A stretch of DNA of 64,000 bases, taken from positions 82,501 to 146,500 of the forward strand of contig JAUPFP010000098.1 of NCBI GenBank assembly GCA_036925085.1, written 5' to 3'. Every line of letters begins with the position of its first letter. The stretch's first letter is position 1. Shown here in pieces: positions 47,301 through 54,810 of this stretch. The notes below the pieces were generated by a model. The model did no database searches and was not told where the DNA came from. It was given only the letters and a program-made list of their open reading frames with translations. The position numbers and the translations under genes are program-made. Source of the stretch: Brachycybe producta. Lineage: Eukaryota; Arthropoda; Diplopoda; Playtdesmida; Andrognathidae.

Positions 47301-50300
47301 TTTGGAGAATTGGCCCTTCGAAGTTTCACTGTTTTGCTGAAAATGATGCAAATTCAAAAAATGCTAACTCCAAAACCACTAAAGATAGAACAATGGTTTA
47401 TAGCTCAAAACAAACGTTGTAACAGTGGGAAGAAAAGAGTACTTCATCATCTTTTCATTATTTTAAAATTTAGGGTGTCAAATTACACATTCAACTTTTA
47501 GCATTTTGGTCAAATTTGAACCCGCTTTAAGCCATGTTGAGGTCAGAGGTTGGAGGTTATATTTTTTCCAGTTATGCGCTTGGGTCTACTCTAGTATGTG
47601 GCACTATTACTTTGATTGAACCTTGACTGCAACATAATAAAAAAAATAGCCAAAACTTCGAAAAATCCCATTTGGGTGACATTTGACCCCAATTTTCGCC
47701 TTGTGGTGGTCCACCTACAAAAAAACTAATTATGCTATGTGAAAGTTCATTACAATGATTTTCCAGTGATGTAAAAACCATAGATGACATTTTACAGGTG
47801 AAGCAGTGACGATTTTTTAAAGTTTGAAAAATATTTTGACTCTTTAATATAAACTAACAAAAAACATATGCCTTAAACATAAGCAAATTAAAGAACCTGT
47901 ATATTACATAAGATATAATACAATACATCAATGTTTTTAATGTATAAACTTTCAATTGGTCACTTTTAAAAAAGGTATAGGTGGAGAGAACTCATTTTTT
48001 ATATCCTAATACATACATGTATATTGTATATTGTATACTTGTGAAAGTCACTAAAATGTATAAAGCCATGTGTAATGTTGTGTATACACTATACAGTGTA
48101 TGTATAATACATGTGCATATACAGTACATGTATGCTTGTATTTCATATGAAAAGTGACCAATTGAATATTTATAAATTAAAAATTGAAATGATTGTGTTT
48201 ATTGCATTATAGCATATGTAATCTACATGTTTTTTTTTAATTTGCATATGTTTAATGTGCATATTATTTGTTACAATTTACATGTATATTAAAAGTTCAA
48301 AATATTTTCCAAACTTTAAAAAATCGTCACTTCTTCACCTGTAAAATGTCATATATGGTTTTTACATCACTGGAAAGAAAATGTAATGAACTTTCACATA
48401 GCATAATTAGTTTTTTGTAGGTGGACCACCACGGCGAAAATCGGGGTCAAAGGTCACCCAAATTGGATTTTTCGAAGTTTTGGCTAATTTTTTTTATTAT
48501 GATGCAGTCATAGTTCAATCAAAGTAATAGTGGAACATGCTAGAATAGACCCAAGTGCATAACTGCAAAAAAAATATGAACCCTGACCTTTGACCCCAAC
48601 ATGGCCTAAAATGGGTTCAAATTTGACCAAAATTGAACATGTAATTTGACACCCTAAATTCTTCCCACTGTTAAAACGTTTATTTTGCGCTATCAACCAT
48701 TGTTCTATCTTTAGTAGTTTCAGAGTTAGCATTTTTTACATTTGCATCATTTTCGGCAAAACAGTGAAACTTCGAAGGGACAATTCTCCAAAAATTATGG
48801 CCTGGTTTAAAAACAAAAAAAAGTTTGAGTATTTTTTATGTTCTAGTTGTGTTGTGATTTTTCAAATTAATATCTGAGATGACTGTGCAACACCTTTGGG
48901 TGAATTAGTGTGGAATAGTTCAGCAGTAATAATTTAATTATGGTGCGCAGAACATGGCATAATTAACATGACCGAATAAAAGAGATTAAATGTCGACATG
49001 TCGAGATTAAAGTCGAATTTTCTAGATTAAAGTCGAAATTTCGAGATTAAAGTCGAAATTTCGAGATTAAAGTCGAAATGTCGAGATTTAAAAAAAAATC
49101 TCGCCTGTCCCTTACAGGACTCCGTAGGTATCTGTGTTGTTCATACATAGAAACAGAAAAGTAATGAAAGTTGTGCACGTCCTCTATTGAACAAGAAAAG
49201 AAACATATTTGTTCCCAAAATGAGAGATTCCAATTTGCCTTTTTTGTAATGTCACATGCTTCTTTCTGATTGGTGGGAATTTGAACGGAATATTTTGAGA
49301 ACGGAAAAAGTTGAGCGTTGTTCAACTAATTTTTAATGAATTTTCCCGTTCACTTTTTATGGGCAATTTTCTCATTTAAATATCCTGTTTTGATTTTCTG
49401 AGCGGAATTCCGCATGTGTGTTCCAGGCTTTATGAACAAATTCTTTTTAAACTTCGTTTAATCTGCGTTTTAATAGCAACACTAGAAAGAGAAACTGAAA
49501 ATGTGTATAACACTAGAACGGCAGCTGAATTTAATTGTATTTTCATATTGATATCTTTCAAAATAAACTTTTTATAGACGGTGTTGCAAGAAACCACATT
49601 AATTAAGAGGCTATATCACAAAATTACTTCGAAAAATCTCCACAAAGGGCGCTAGCATCGTTTTTCTATTGAGCCCATAGACCCAATGTTAAAAAAATGT
49701 TATTTTTTTTTATATACACAGTCGCCGCAATATGTTTATTTTTCATATTTAAAGTTGTCCAATATTTAGTTTCAAAGTGCAATGTGCACCTTAAATATAT
49801 GCTGATTTAGTGATAGAATGACAAAAAAAATGGGTAAATGCGGTTATATTTAAAAAAAAAACTATTTCAAAATAGCGAATTTCTAACTCCTATGTTAAAC
49901 TCCATTGAGTACGTGCTTATAAGAAAAAACATCCATTAAAATGCTTGTAAAAATACCTTAAATAACTAAAAAAAAATTCAGCACGTGTGCCAATGTGTTG
50001 GTTTCACTGTGGTTTAATTGTGGTTTTTTTTAAAATTATTTTTAGGTATTTTACGAGCATTTTAATGGATGTTTTTTTTTTTTTTTGCTTACAAGAGCGC
50101 ATACTTAATTGAGTTTAACATAAGATTTAGAAATTCGCGATTTTGAAATAGTTTTTAAAAATAGAACCGCACTTACCAATTTTTTGTCATTCTATACCAC
50201 TCGGTCAGTATATATTTAAGGTGCACATTGCACTTTGAAAACTTAATATTGGACAACTTTAAATATGAAAAATAAACATATTGCCGCCGCGACTGCCGTG

Positions 50301-51051
50301 TATTTTAAAATTAAACACTTTTTCTTTAACATTGGGTCCATGGGCTCAATAGAAAAACGACGCTAGCGCTCATTGCGAGATTTTTCGAAGTCATTTTGAG
50401 CTGTAAGCCTTGTAAGTCTTGCAAGATTATTATTACTTTGGAAATTGCAATCAATTCAAAGAAGTAATTATTGCATCTTGCCTTAAATATTGCCATTGTA
50501 TTCGCCACCTTGTGGTTGAGCTACCTTTCTATAGCTTCTAAAACACTCAAGTTTCTCTTAATTTTCTTAATAAAAGACAGTATAAACAAAAGTTTGTGGT
50601 TTAAAAGCACCTTATATTTGTTTTTTTTACTAAAAATACATTCAATGCATTAAATTAAGTTTTCTCAAACTTTATTTTACATTTATCGCTTGCAAAATAT
50701 GCAATTCATGATTGTATTTTCATAATTAACAACCTTTTTATATATTTTTGTACAGAATTAGCACTTGTGACACACAAACCAAGGGCAGCCTCGGTCTATG
50801 CGGCTGGAAGAGTCAAATTAGCATGTAATGTATCATACACAAGCATAAATTAATTATTTGAACTTAACACAATTCAATTAGTTTCACTATTATTATTATT
50901 ATTATTATTATGTTTTACAGTTTTAGACGTTCAGGCTTTTGAACGTCTTCTAGGCCCATGTATGGACATCATGAAACGTAACATAGACGACTACGAAGAA
51001 CAAATAGTCAAGATATTTGGTTCAAAGACGAACCTTTCGTTTGCTCGATGA
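27724..51051 (+). CDS. PRKAR2: PKA type II regulatory subunit, 12 exons, 5' partial
   Basis: The exons join in frame: 27724-27762, 27893-27942, 28058-28141, 30858-30899, 33644-33708, 33784-33940, 39538-39639, 39706-39780, 45158-45223, 45489-45543, 50756-50824, 50921-51051. They give 935 coding bases and about 310 residues to a TGA. The protein binds and inhibits the PKA catalytic subunit until cAMP binds. Seen here: the inhibitor site RRKS (phosphorylatable serine, hence type II), acidic linker, binding domain A with [15 protein letters not shown] and domain B with [15 protein letters not shown], both keeping the cAMP-contacting Glu and Arg. The C-terminal part, [20 protein letters not shown] then EEQ, is strongly conserved in animals. 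All introns are GT-AG and repeat-filled. The N-terminal dimerisation/docking region (about 90 residues in relatives) is absent from the visible exons, so the first exon lies left of the window or went unseen. Confidence 0.97.
27893..27942 (+). CDS. PRKAR2: PKA-RII exon: post-inhibitor acidic linker
   Basis: The acceptor TTTCATTAG gives (V)[16 protein letters not shown], which restores the family pattern RRxSVFAE.Y.PE. A second AG nine bases on (TTTTTGCAG, exon start 27902) is also in frame and would give S-E-H-Y, losing VFA. The upstream site fits the family better, though the downstream one has the better pyrimidine tract. Donor AAA-GTAAAA. Confidence 0.85.
28058..28141 (+). CDS. PRKAR2: PKA-RII exon: start of cAMP-binding domain A
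   Basis: Encodes [20 protein letters not shown] then FLFRSLDH, 28 codons in phase 0. It covers the N-terminal helices preceding the A-domain barrel. Acceptor TTTCTCGTAG, donor CAT-GTTAGT. Confidence 0.95.
28264..28330 (+). repeat. Short imperfect hairpin inside PKA-RII intron
   Basis: Arms 28264-28291 and 28303-28330 (AAAAGTCCACCCATGT / ACATGGGTGGACTTTTTA) pair over about 27 bp with two or three defects and a 12-nt loop. Size and shape are compatible with either a microRNA precursor or a minimal foldback element. Confidence 0.6.
28590..28742. repeat. Mini-element with GTGGAGGAC terminal and internal motifs
   Basis: TGTGGAGGACAG at the left and CTGTCCTCCACAG at the right are inverted ends. 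GTCCTCCACG, GTGTGGAGGACAC and CGTGGAGGACGG recur inside. It is about 150 bp and non-coding. Confidence 0.6.
28803..29452 (+). mobile_element. hAT-type non-autonomous element M1 with internal foldback
   Basis: It opens CAGTGGCGTAGCTAGGC then TTGCGCCCCCC, an end type widespread among invertebrate hAT elements, and closes near TTTGCGCCCCCCAAACC...GCGCCCCC. An inner foldback (about 28935-29225) pairs AATTAAGCTTGTTGCAGGG with CCCTGCAACAAGCTTAATTT and TTGTCCATTGTTC with GAACAATGGACTAA. A second small hairpin, GAATAAATTAAGC...GCTTAATTTATTC, lies at 29336-29379. Confidence 0.6.
30036..30696. mobile_element. MITE J, PIF/Harbinger-like, TAA duplication
   Basis: Element 30039-30693 has inverted ends TGCCTAGTTCTCACAACCTT and AAGGTTGTGAGAACTAGGCA extending to about 30 bp through TGTAGCTC/GAGCTACA. 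TAA flanks both sides (30036-30038, 30694-30696). No coding frame. Confidence 0.85.
30858..30899 (+). CDS. PRKAR2: PKA-RII exon: domain A helix
   Basis: Encodes [14 protein letters not shown], 14 codons, phase 0, matching the conserved ..Q...VLDAMFE. helix. Acceptor TTTTTTTCAG, donor ACA-GTGAGT. Confidence 0.95.
30953..31565. mobile_element. Family C foldback copy C2, TTAA-bounded
   Basis: Left end TTAA-AGAGACCATTACCTCCAG, right end CTGGAGGTAATGGTCCTT-TTAA. Long arms include CAAACAACAAACATTGGCAA against TTGCCAATGTCTGTTGTTTG and GAACTTTATCAGATAGATGC against its inverse. The central part holds the GTGACTTTTCCTGAGTCACC box. It lies in the PKA-RII intron and has no coding frame. Confidence 0.85.
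32194..32741. mobile_element. MITE L1, PIF/Harbinger-like, TAA duplication
   Basis: Inverted ends AGCAGCTATTACACTAGCAA and TTGCTAGTGTAATAGCGGCT with TAA on both sides (32194-32196, 32739-32741). Arms include ATGCAATAAAATGTGCAATG-like repeats. It matches L2 in reverse orientation (CAGACAAACAACCAATCAGG against CTGATTGGTTGTTTGTCAG). The 113-codon frame inside is not protein-like. Confidence 0.8.
32826..33618. mobile_element. MITE L2, TAA duplication, carrying a 13-bp satellite
   Basis: Ends AGCCCCTATCACACTAGCAA and a decayed inverse ending GTGATAGGGGCT, with TAA flanks (32826-32828, 33616-33618). The left arm of L1 type is followed by a 13-bp tandem array and then by the L-type interior. Confidence 0.8.
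32958..33239. repeat. 13-bp tandem satellite, unit ATACATGTAACTT
   Basis: About 21-22 virtually identical units, each containing the palindrome ACATGT. It starts from the ACTTTTTTACATGTAAC part of the MITE L2 arm. Near-perfect identity implies recent expansion. Confidence 0.95.
33644..33708 (+). CDS. PRKAR2: PKA-RII exon: domain A barrel, first part
   Basis: Encodes [20 protein letters not shown] then Q and two bases of the next codon. [11 protein letters not shown] is the hallmark of the A-domain barrel. Acceptor ATCACCCAAAAG is weak in pyrimidines, donor AAG-GTACTC. Confidence 0.95.
33784..33940 (+). CDS. PRKAR2: PKA-RII exon: phosphate-binding cassette of domain A
   Basis: Reads [52 protein letters not shown]. 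The Glu of FGEL and the Arg of PRAA that hold the cAMP ribose and phosphate are present. A large exon of 157 bp. Acceptor TCATACCTAG, donor TTG-GTCAGT. Confidence 0.97.
34370..34652 (-). mobile_element. LTR fragment S1, reverse orientation
   Basis: Read on the minus strand it starts TGTGACAACCTGGTCTGGC and continues GGAGCAGACGAATTCCTGAT and GTCTGCCAGGCAGC. This parallels S2, which starts TGTGACAACCCAGTTTTGC then GGAGCAGACTGAATCCTGGT and GTCTGCTAGGC. The rest is diverged. Confidence 0.6.
34960..35230 (+). pseudogene. LINE 3' coding scrap
   Basis: The broken frame recalls the C-terminal end of the LINE polymerase: LIRPHL.Y, then [16 protein letters not shown]..., matching EMVHHRAARFVKGRY at 4236. 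It is 5' and 3' truncated and frameshifted. Confidence 0.6.
35905..38632 (+). pseudogene. Gag-like internal region of LTR family S, copy 2
   Basis: GC-richer than its surroundings. Successive frames give a serine/threonine/proline-rich N-terminal part, a basic coil ([20 protein letters not shown], about 36520-36580) with an in-frame TAG at about 36610, [20 protein letters not shown], the [19 protein letters not shown] motif near 37165-37220, and a long frame (37102-37950) ending in a lysine/serine-rich stretch ([19 protein letters not shown]) and then NLLVRSVG. No protease, reverse transcriptase, integrase or zinc knuckle was recognised. Order and motifs match 20545-22027. I infer a non-autonomous LTR element sitting in the PKA-RII intron; the function of the lysine-rich protein is unknown. 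Confidence 0.5.
38633..39000 (+). mobile_element. LTR S2 with polyadenylation signal
   Basis: It starts TGTGACAACCCAG directly after the gag-like region and has GGAGCAGACTGAATCCTGG and a duplicated CTCCCCCAGGTGGATGTACC/GGGGGTAT palindrome. An AATAAA (about 38926) follows. The right boundary is unclear; GC-rich leader-like sequence continues to about 39250. Confidence 0.5.
39538..39639 (+). CDS. PRKAR2: PKA-RII exon: helix between domains A and B
   Basis: Encodes [20 protein letters not shown] then [14 protein letters not shown], 34 codons, phase 0. The R-T-F-R-R and KKRKMYE segment forms the helix that breaks on cAMP binding. Donor GAG-GTAAGA. Confidence 0.97.
39706..39780 (+). CDS. PRKAR2: PKA-RII exon: start of cAMP-binding domain B
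   Basis: [20 protein letters not shown] then LIIKQ, 25 codons. The [10 protein letters not shown] wording is typical of protostome type II subunits as I recall them. Acceptor ATAATTTTAG, donor CAG-GTAACA; the intron to the left is only 66 bp. Confidence 0.97.
40063..41158. mobile_element. Family C foldback copy C3, TTAA-bounded, with nested M2
   Basis: Left TTAA-AGAGGCCATTAACTCCAG, right CTGGAGGTAATGATCTCTT-TTAA; arms as in C2, with AACAACAGACATTGGCAACC and GTTGACTCAGGAAAAGTCAC. M2 is inserted at about 40253. Confidence 0.8.
40253..40875 (+). mobile_element. hAT-type element M2 with CAGTGGCGTAGCC end
   Basis: It starts CAGTGGCGTAGCCAGGATTT and GGGGGGTCC, the common invertebrate hAT-type end. 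Subterminal arms CACTATGACGTGCAGTGCCG and CGGCACTGCACGCCATAGTG are inverted. A (TG)n(G)n run sits at 40521-40548. The right terminus is not clear. Confidence 0.55.
41875..42110 (+). pseudogene. LINE reverse transcriptase scrap
   Basis: The decayed frame contains [20 protein letters not shown] and NYQLFAN, the eroded equivalents of the polymerase motifs at 18300-18400, with the catalytic DD lost. Confidence 0.7.
42307..42552 (+). pseudogene. LINE endonuclease scrap
   Basis: Encodes [20 protein letters not shown] and [20 protein letters not shown] then FYRPRDPP, homologous to the endonuclease part at 19922-20260. The last part of the endonuclease domain is missing. Confidence 0.75.
42600..44210 (-). 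pseudogene. CR1/jockey-like LINE, 5'-truncated
   Basis: Minus strand. [37 protein letters not shown] and [10 protein letters not shown] (about 44046-43840), then [40 protein letters not shown] and [12 protein letters not shown] (43786-43440), then the C-terminal part [40 protein letters not shown] (43317-42889). The 3' end has TAAAGGCCTATGGCAGAGGG-type sequence and a (TTTGAA)n tail at 42605-42630. Catalytic residues are legible but frames are broken. The endonuclease is absent from this copy. Confidence 0.85.
44262..44312. repeat. (AT)n microsatellite
   Basis: About 45 bp of pure AT dinucleotide beside the truncated 5' end of the LINE. Confidence 0.9.
44590..44705 (+). repeat. LINE 3' tail fragment, plus strand
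   Basis: GGACTTTTGTCCTTCTGCCA, CAGGCCTTCTTGGCTGCTTG and a final TTTCAAATTCAAATAA match, inverted, the 3' ends at 17250 and 42620. Confidence 0.65.
45158..45223 (+). CDS. PRKAR2: PKA-RII exon: domain B barrel
   Basis: [20 protein letters not shown] then GE, 22 codons. Acceptor TGATAATTAG, donor GAG-GTGAGA. It follows IIKQ from the preceding exon to give the canonical QGD.AD.(M/F)(Y/F) turn. Confidence 0.96.
45489..45543 (+). CDS. PRKAR2: PKA-RII exon: domain B, short loop and EI...KGGYFGE
   Basis: [18 protein letters not shown] plus one base. The loop between SILGE and EISRI is only a few residues, shorter than the roughly 10-15-residue acidic or basic loop of vertebrate type II subunits. 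Donor GAG-GTAGGT. Confidence 0.96.
46383..46620. repeat. TGTGCATG/ATGCATGC alternating purine-pyrimidine tract
   Basis: Irregular repeats of TGTGTACATATGCATG, ATGCATGCAGGTTTGCAC and CATGTGCATA. Strict purine-pyrimidine alternation over most of 230 bp is the composition that favours left-handed DNA. All frames on both strands stay open by composition. Confidence 0.8.
46966..49142. mobile_element. Giant foldback E, 2.2 kb, nested palindromes
   Basis: Outer ends pair GAACACACGCACATGCGTAC with GTAGGTATCTGTGTTGTTC and ATGCGAGATTTTT with AAAAATCTCGCCTGT. A second inverted pair, AGTTAATTATGGCTTGTTGT against ATGGCATAATTAAC, surrounds an inner element (about 47166-48921). Its arms of several hundred bases start GAGCCATTCTACACTAATTC and end GAATTAGTGTGGAATAGTTC. 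The right outer arm has five units of a 21-bp repeat CGAGATTAAAGTCGAAATTT (49000-49085). No transposase. A scrap of the inner arm is at 7643. Confidence 0.8.
49603..50414. mobile_element. Family B foldback copy B2, TTAA-bounded at left
   Basis: TTAA-GAGGCTATATCACAAAAT at the left; arms AGCATCGTTTTTCTATTGAG / CTCAATAGAAAAACGACG, AATATGTTTATTTTTCATAT / its inverse, and AAAGTGCAATGTGCACCTTA / TAAGGTGCACATTGCACTTT. Arms are about 370 bp. The right terminus has drifted to GAGCTGTAAGCCTTGTAAG. No coding frame. Confidence 0.82.
50756..50824 (+). CDS. PRKAR2: PKA-RII exon: phosphate-binding cassette of domain B
   Basis: With the preceding G it reads [20 protein letters not shown] then KLA and one base. 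The cassette Arg is present. Acceptor TTTTTGTACAG, donor CAT-GTAATG. Confidence 0.97.
50921..51051 (+). CDS. PRKAR2: PKA-RII terminal coding exon
   Basis: Completes F, then [42 protein letters not shown] and TGA at 51049-51051. The [10 protein letters not shown] helix caps the B-domain cAMP pocket. A (TAT/ATT)n run precedes the acceptor GTTTTACAG. Confidence 0.97.
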
Positions 51052-51385
51052 CAAGAGACATTCCCAAGCGATTTTCCATCCATCTTAACTTGCCCCTCCC
51101 AAAAGATCACCAATTTCTTCAACAAACGATCATGGTAGTAAGGAAATATTCATCCAAACTGGAAGAACCACTTCACTGTCAATGTTAAATCCAATCATGG
51201 TCGATCCAGGTGATGGAGTTTGTGTTTCCTACTACTTTTTCCCTCCTCCTCCTCCTCCTCCTCTCTCTAAAAATGTTTTTCTTTTTTCTGTTTGGTATAT
51301 AAATACAGTATATTTCCTTCTTCCAAACAAGTTACTTCCAGGAGACAATCAAATAAACAAAAACATGCATTTGTTTTTCTTTTTT
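51052..51385 (+). promoter_or_regulatory. Presumed 3' UTR and polyadenylation signal of PKA-RII
   Basis: Non-coding stretch after the stop with a (CCT)n run (51243-51263). AATAAA lies at 51352-51357 in CAATCAAATAAACAAAAAC, followed by T-rich sequence (51372-51386), a plausible cleavage context. Family H copy H10 begins just beyond. Confidence 0.6.
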
Positions 51386-51402
51386 CATCCTCATCATTAT
51401 GT

Positions 51403-51991
51403 ATATATTAAGCCAGATCTGTCTGTGTGTGTGTGTGTGTGGGGGGGGGGCTGTGTGTGTCACAAAAAACCTTGAAGCACGTCGGAATTTATATAAATTT
51501 AAATGAATAAATGAACCACTTTTTTTTCTCAAGGTAAACTATATGACCATGATATTAAATTGGAGAGGGGGGGTTGGAAAGGGAAAGGGGGGGTTGGAAA
51601 GGGAAAGGGGAGGGGGGAAAGAGAAACGTGGAGGGGAAAAAAGGGGGAGGGGAAACTAAAATTGAAATGAAAGGAGTAAAAAAAAAAGGAACAAGCGACG
51701 CGTATACACGCACAGCCGCACACCAGAGAAAATGAAAAGCTCATTTTCTCTTTCAAATATAAAAAAGGGGAGAGAGTATAATAGTAGCAAAATTAAACTA
51801 GAATTTATCACGGGCAATTGTGCCCAGCATTAGAATTTCTTTTGCTCCACCCTTTTATGAATGTCATCAATTTCTAATTGGTTTGTTACTTGGTCTGACG
51901 TCATAAAAGGGCGGAGGAAAAGAAATTCTAATGCTGGGCACAATTGCCTGTGAATTTTGCTCCCGTCATTTATGACGGGTTACCCCACTAG
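51403..51991 (+). mobile_element. Family H copy H10, near complete
   Basis: TATATATTAAGCCAGATCTG, a TG/G tract, AATTTATATAAATTTAAATG, purine-rich strand, CGACGCGTATACACGCAC, the long palindrome with TCTGACGTCATAAAAGGG, then CCCGTCATTTATGACGGG-TTACCCCACTAG. It lies just downstream of the PKA-RII polyadenylation signal. Confidence 0.8.
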
Positions 51992-52061
51992 TTTTTAAAT
52001 AAAATAATTAAATACGATGCATGTTCAGATATTTTTGGGGGGCTTAAACCCAGTCGTGTGT

Positions 52062-52538
52062 GTATAGCTAGAGTTTGTGCCGCCCTGGGCGAGTCCTTGA
52101 GTTTGCCGCCCCCTTCCTCATGAAAAACACAACGCAACCAGGATTCTGGTCTGGGGGCCCAATCGATATTATCGATATCCAGTGATTTGAAATTGGTCTA
52201 TATAATTTTATATTAATTATATGAAATTAAATAAACTAGTAACCGATAGAAATTATTGATCAAAGATCAATTTTTCACTTTTACTCAATTGTTTTATGTT
52301 TTCGAGGCTTAAAAAATAATGCTGGATTGCAGAATACATTCAGCACGAGCGCAGCGAGAGCGACAAAAACTTCATAATTTTATCTTTCTGCTAGCTGCTC
52401 TGCAGTTTCTGCGTTTTAGAGAGATCCTTCTACTATCCCGACAGAAAAAAAACTTTTCGTTTCCGCCGCCCCCCCCCGAAAAGTGCCGCCCGGGGCAGAC
52501 CGCCCCTCTCGCCCCCTACCCTTGCTACGCCACTGCAT
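52062..52538 (+). mobile_element. hAT-type element M3 with GCCGCCC ends
   Basis: Left: TAGCTAGAGTTTGTGCCGCC then CTTGAGTTTGCCGCCCCCTT. Right: GCCGCCCCCCCCCGAAAAGT...CTACCCTTGCTACGCCACTG. The right terminus is the inverse of CAGTGGCGTAGC. An ATCGATATTATCGATATC palindrome sits at 52163-52182. No transposase frame. Confidence 0.65.
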
Positions 52539-52866
52539 AAACCATGGGTTTACTTTTTTTTTGGAAGAGCACTACGAAAAAATTAAAATTATTTACAAAA
52601 CTAGAATGGTGTTGACAATTATTTGCTAAACGTCTTTTTCATAGCAATATCTTAAAAAATAAACATTTTATAGTACATGAAAATTTAAAAAAAAAAAAAT
52701 TTTTAGCCTTTCTCAAACTGCAATAAAAAAGTTTATTTTTTTCCGTAATATTTCCAACTATTCTAGTTTTTAAAACACTGGATTTTGTTTCATAAAGTTT
52801 CTGATGTAAAACGTTACGAAACCTTAAGAATTGGAACCCCACAAATATAAAATACAACTATATTGC

Positions 52867-53634
52867 TTAAGAGGCTGCATCGAAAAATTTCCGCAAAGCG
52901 CGCTAGCATCGTTTTCCTATTGAGCCCATAGACCCAATGTAAAAGAAAAATGATAATTTTTAAAATACACAGCAGTCGAGGCGGCAATATGTTTATTTTT
53001 GATATTTAAAGATGTCCAATATTAAGTTTTCAAAGTGCAATGTGCACCTTAAATATATGCTGATCGAGTGATAAAATGACAAAAAAATTCGGTAAGTGTG
53101 GTTATATTATTAAAAACTATTTCAAAATCGCGAATTTCTAACTCTTATGTTTAACTCTATTGAGTACGCCCAAATAAGAAAGAAAAAAAAACATCCAAGA
53201 ATACTTAAAAATAATTAAAAACACAAAAAAAAAAAACACAGTGAAGCCAACACAATGGCGCACGTGCTGATTTTTTTTTTTGGTTTATGAGCAAATGGAT
53301 GTTTTGTTCTTACTTGGGCATACTCAATGGAGTTAAACATAAAGAGTTAGAAATTCGCGATTTTGAAACAGTTTTCAAAAATATAACCGCACTTACCAAT
53401 TTTTTGTCATTATACCACTCGATCAGCGTATATTTAAGGTGCACATTGCATTTTGAAAACTTAATATTGGACAACTTTAAATATCAAAAATAAACATTTT
53501 GCCGCCGCGACTGCTGTGTATTTTAAAAATTAACGTTTTTTTTTTTAACATCGGGTCTATGGGTTCAGTAGAAAAACGATGCTAACGTGCTTTGCGGAGA
53601 TTTTTCGAAGTAATTTTGTGATGTGGCCTCTTAA
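52867..53634. mobile_element. Family B foldback copy B3, complete
   Basis: TTAA-GAGGCTGCATCGAAAAAT at left and GTGATGTGGCCTC-TTAA at right, arms as in B2, spacer with CGTGCTGATTTTTTTTTT. 768 bp. It provides the cleanest family B boundaries. Confidence 0.85.
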
Positions 53635-53770
53635 GGGTCGATTCACACTATACAGGTTCAAGTCGGCGTCCGGTTGACCGTCATTAAATATCGCTATTTA
53701 GATCAATTAAAATCCAATGTCTATTTAGAAAGTCGGCGTTCACACACACTAACCAGACTGACCACACTCA
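53635..53770. repeat. Possible K-like ATTCACACTA repeat
   Basis: GATTCACACTATACAGG followed by AAGTCGGCG...and later AAGTCGGCGTTCACACACAC. It resembles the ATTCACACTAGGCTG ends of family K, but without a clear partner arm. Confidence 0.35.
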
Positions 53771-54667
53771 AGAGTATGGGTTTCCAGATGGGGTTCCTTG
53801 ATCATTGTTAAATTCTTGACAAAAAAAATAAGTCGAAATTGCAATATAAAACGCAAATGCATATGAAATATTTGTTTATTTGTTTGTCTTTTAAAATGTT
53901 TATATGTTTCATTCGTTTAAGTGGTTGTCATCTTTGTTTGATGTCTTGTTTGTTCTTTAAAAAGAAACATCACAAAACAGAAAAAAAAACCTTAAGCGAA
54001 ATGGTCCTTCATTTGTTTTCTTTCTAACTCACAGTTTTTGTGTATTTGTGTGTGTGGATGTATGTGTGTGTGTGTGTATAATGTATGTGTGTGTGTGTGT
54101 GTGTATGTGTGTGTGTGTGCCAATAGCCTCGAGAAGAGAGGTTGACAAACAAAGGCCTCTTTGGACACTGGTCGTCTATCAATCCAAAAAGTGTTTGACC
54201 AAACTCCTGGTCCTTGTTTTTTTTAACCCCTAATACCATTATTATAACTAACTCCCTATGGAATTCCTTTTTCATTAATTAATAAACAAACAAAAAATGT
54301 CCATTAAAAATAAATACACTGTGTACTAAAAATATTTTATACAAACCAAACTGAAACTTCAAACGTGATAAACTTTTTTTTGTGTGTGAAAAATTGAAAT
54401 TGATTTTTATGTGGTCGTAAAATTTTAAATGTATAAGTGGATTTGTTATGAATGTTAAATTGAGTGAGATCGTTTTAAATTATCTGAGTAAAATAATTTT
54501 AAAAAATATGCTTCTTATATGAACGAGAAATTACTTCGTTTGCAAATTTCAACTCAAAATTATACCCAAAAAAAGTATTTATAACATGTATAGAAAAATT
54601 TAACCCTGCTGGTCAGGAATTTACATGAAAAGAAAAAAAAAAAAAAACAAAAAGGATATGCGTCAAC
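53771..54667. other. Spacer with TG-rich tract
   Basis: A TATG/TG-rich run lies at 54038-54120. The rest is AT-rich with no exon-like block. Confidence 0.5.
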
Positions 54668-54766
54668 ATTAGGTTTAATTGGGACATTGGTCAGTTAAAC
54701 GAAATTTAGTATTATTAACTAATACTAAATTTCGTTTAACTGACCAATGTCCCAATTAAACCTAAT
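54668..54766. repeat. Perfect 46-bp-arm hairpin
   Basis: Arms 54668-54713 and 54721-54766 are exact complements with a 7-nt loop ATTAACT; the arms begin ATTAGGTTTAATTGGGACAT. Perfect pairing means recent origin or selection. Confidence 0.95.
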
Positions 54767-54810
54767 TATTATTTTTTTTTTGTGTGGAATATTCTGATCT
54801 AATCTCAGTT

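Larger units (their letters stand above)
45544..50755 (+). other. PKA-RII intron, 5.2 kb, with giant foldback E and B2
   Basis: It holds an alternating purine-pyrimidine tract (46383-46620), giant foldback E (46966-49142) and family B copy B2 (49603-50414). The stretches 45544-46380 and 46640-46960 are AT-rich without recognised features. Confidence 0.7.
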
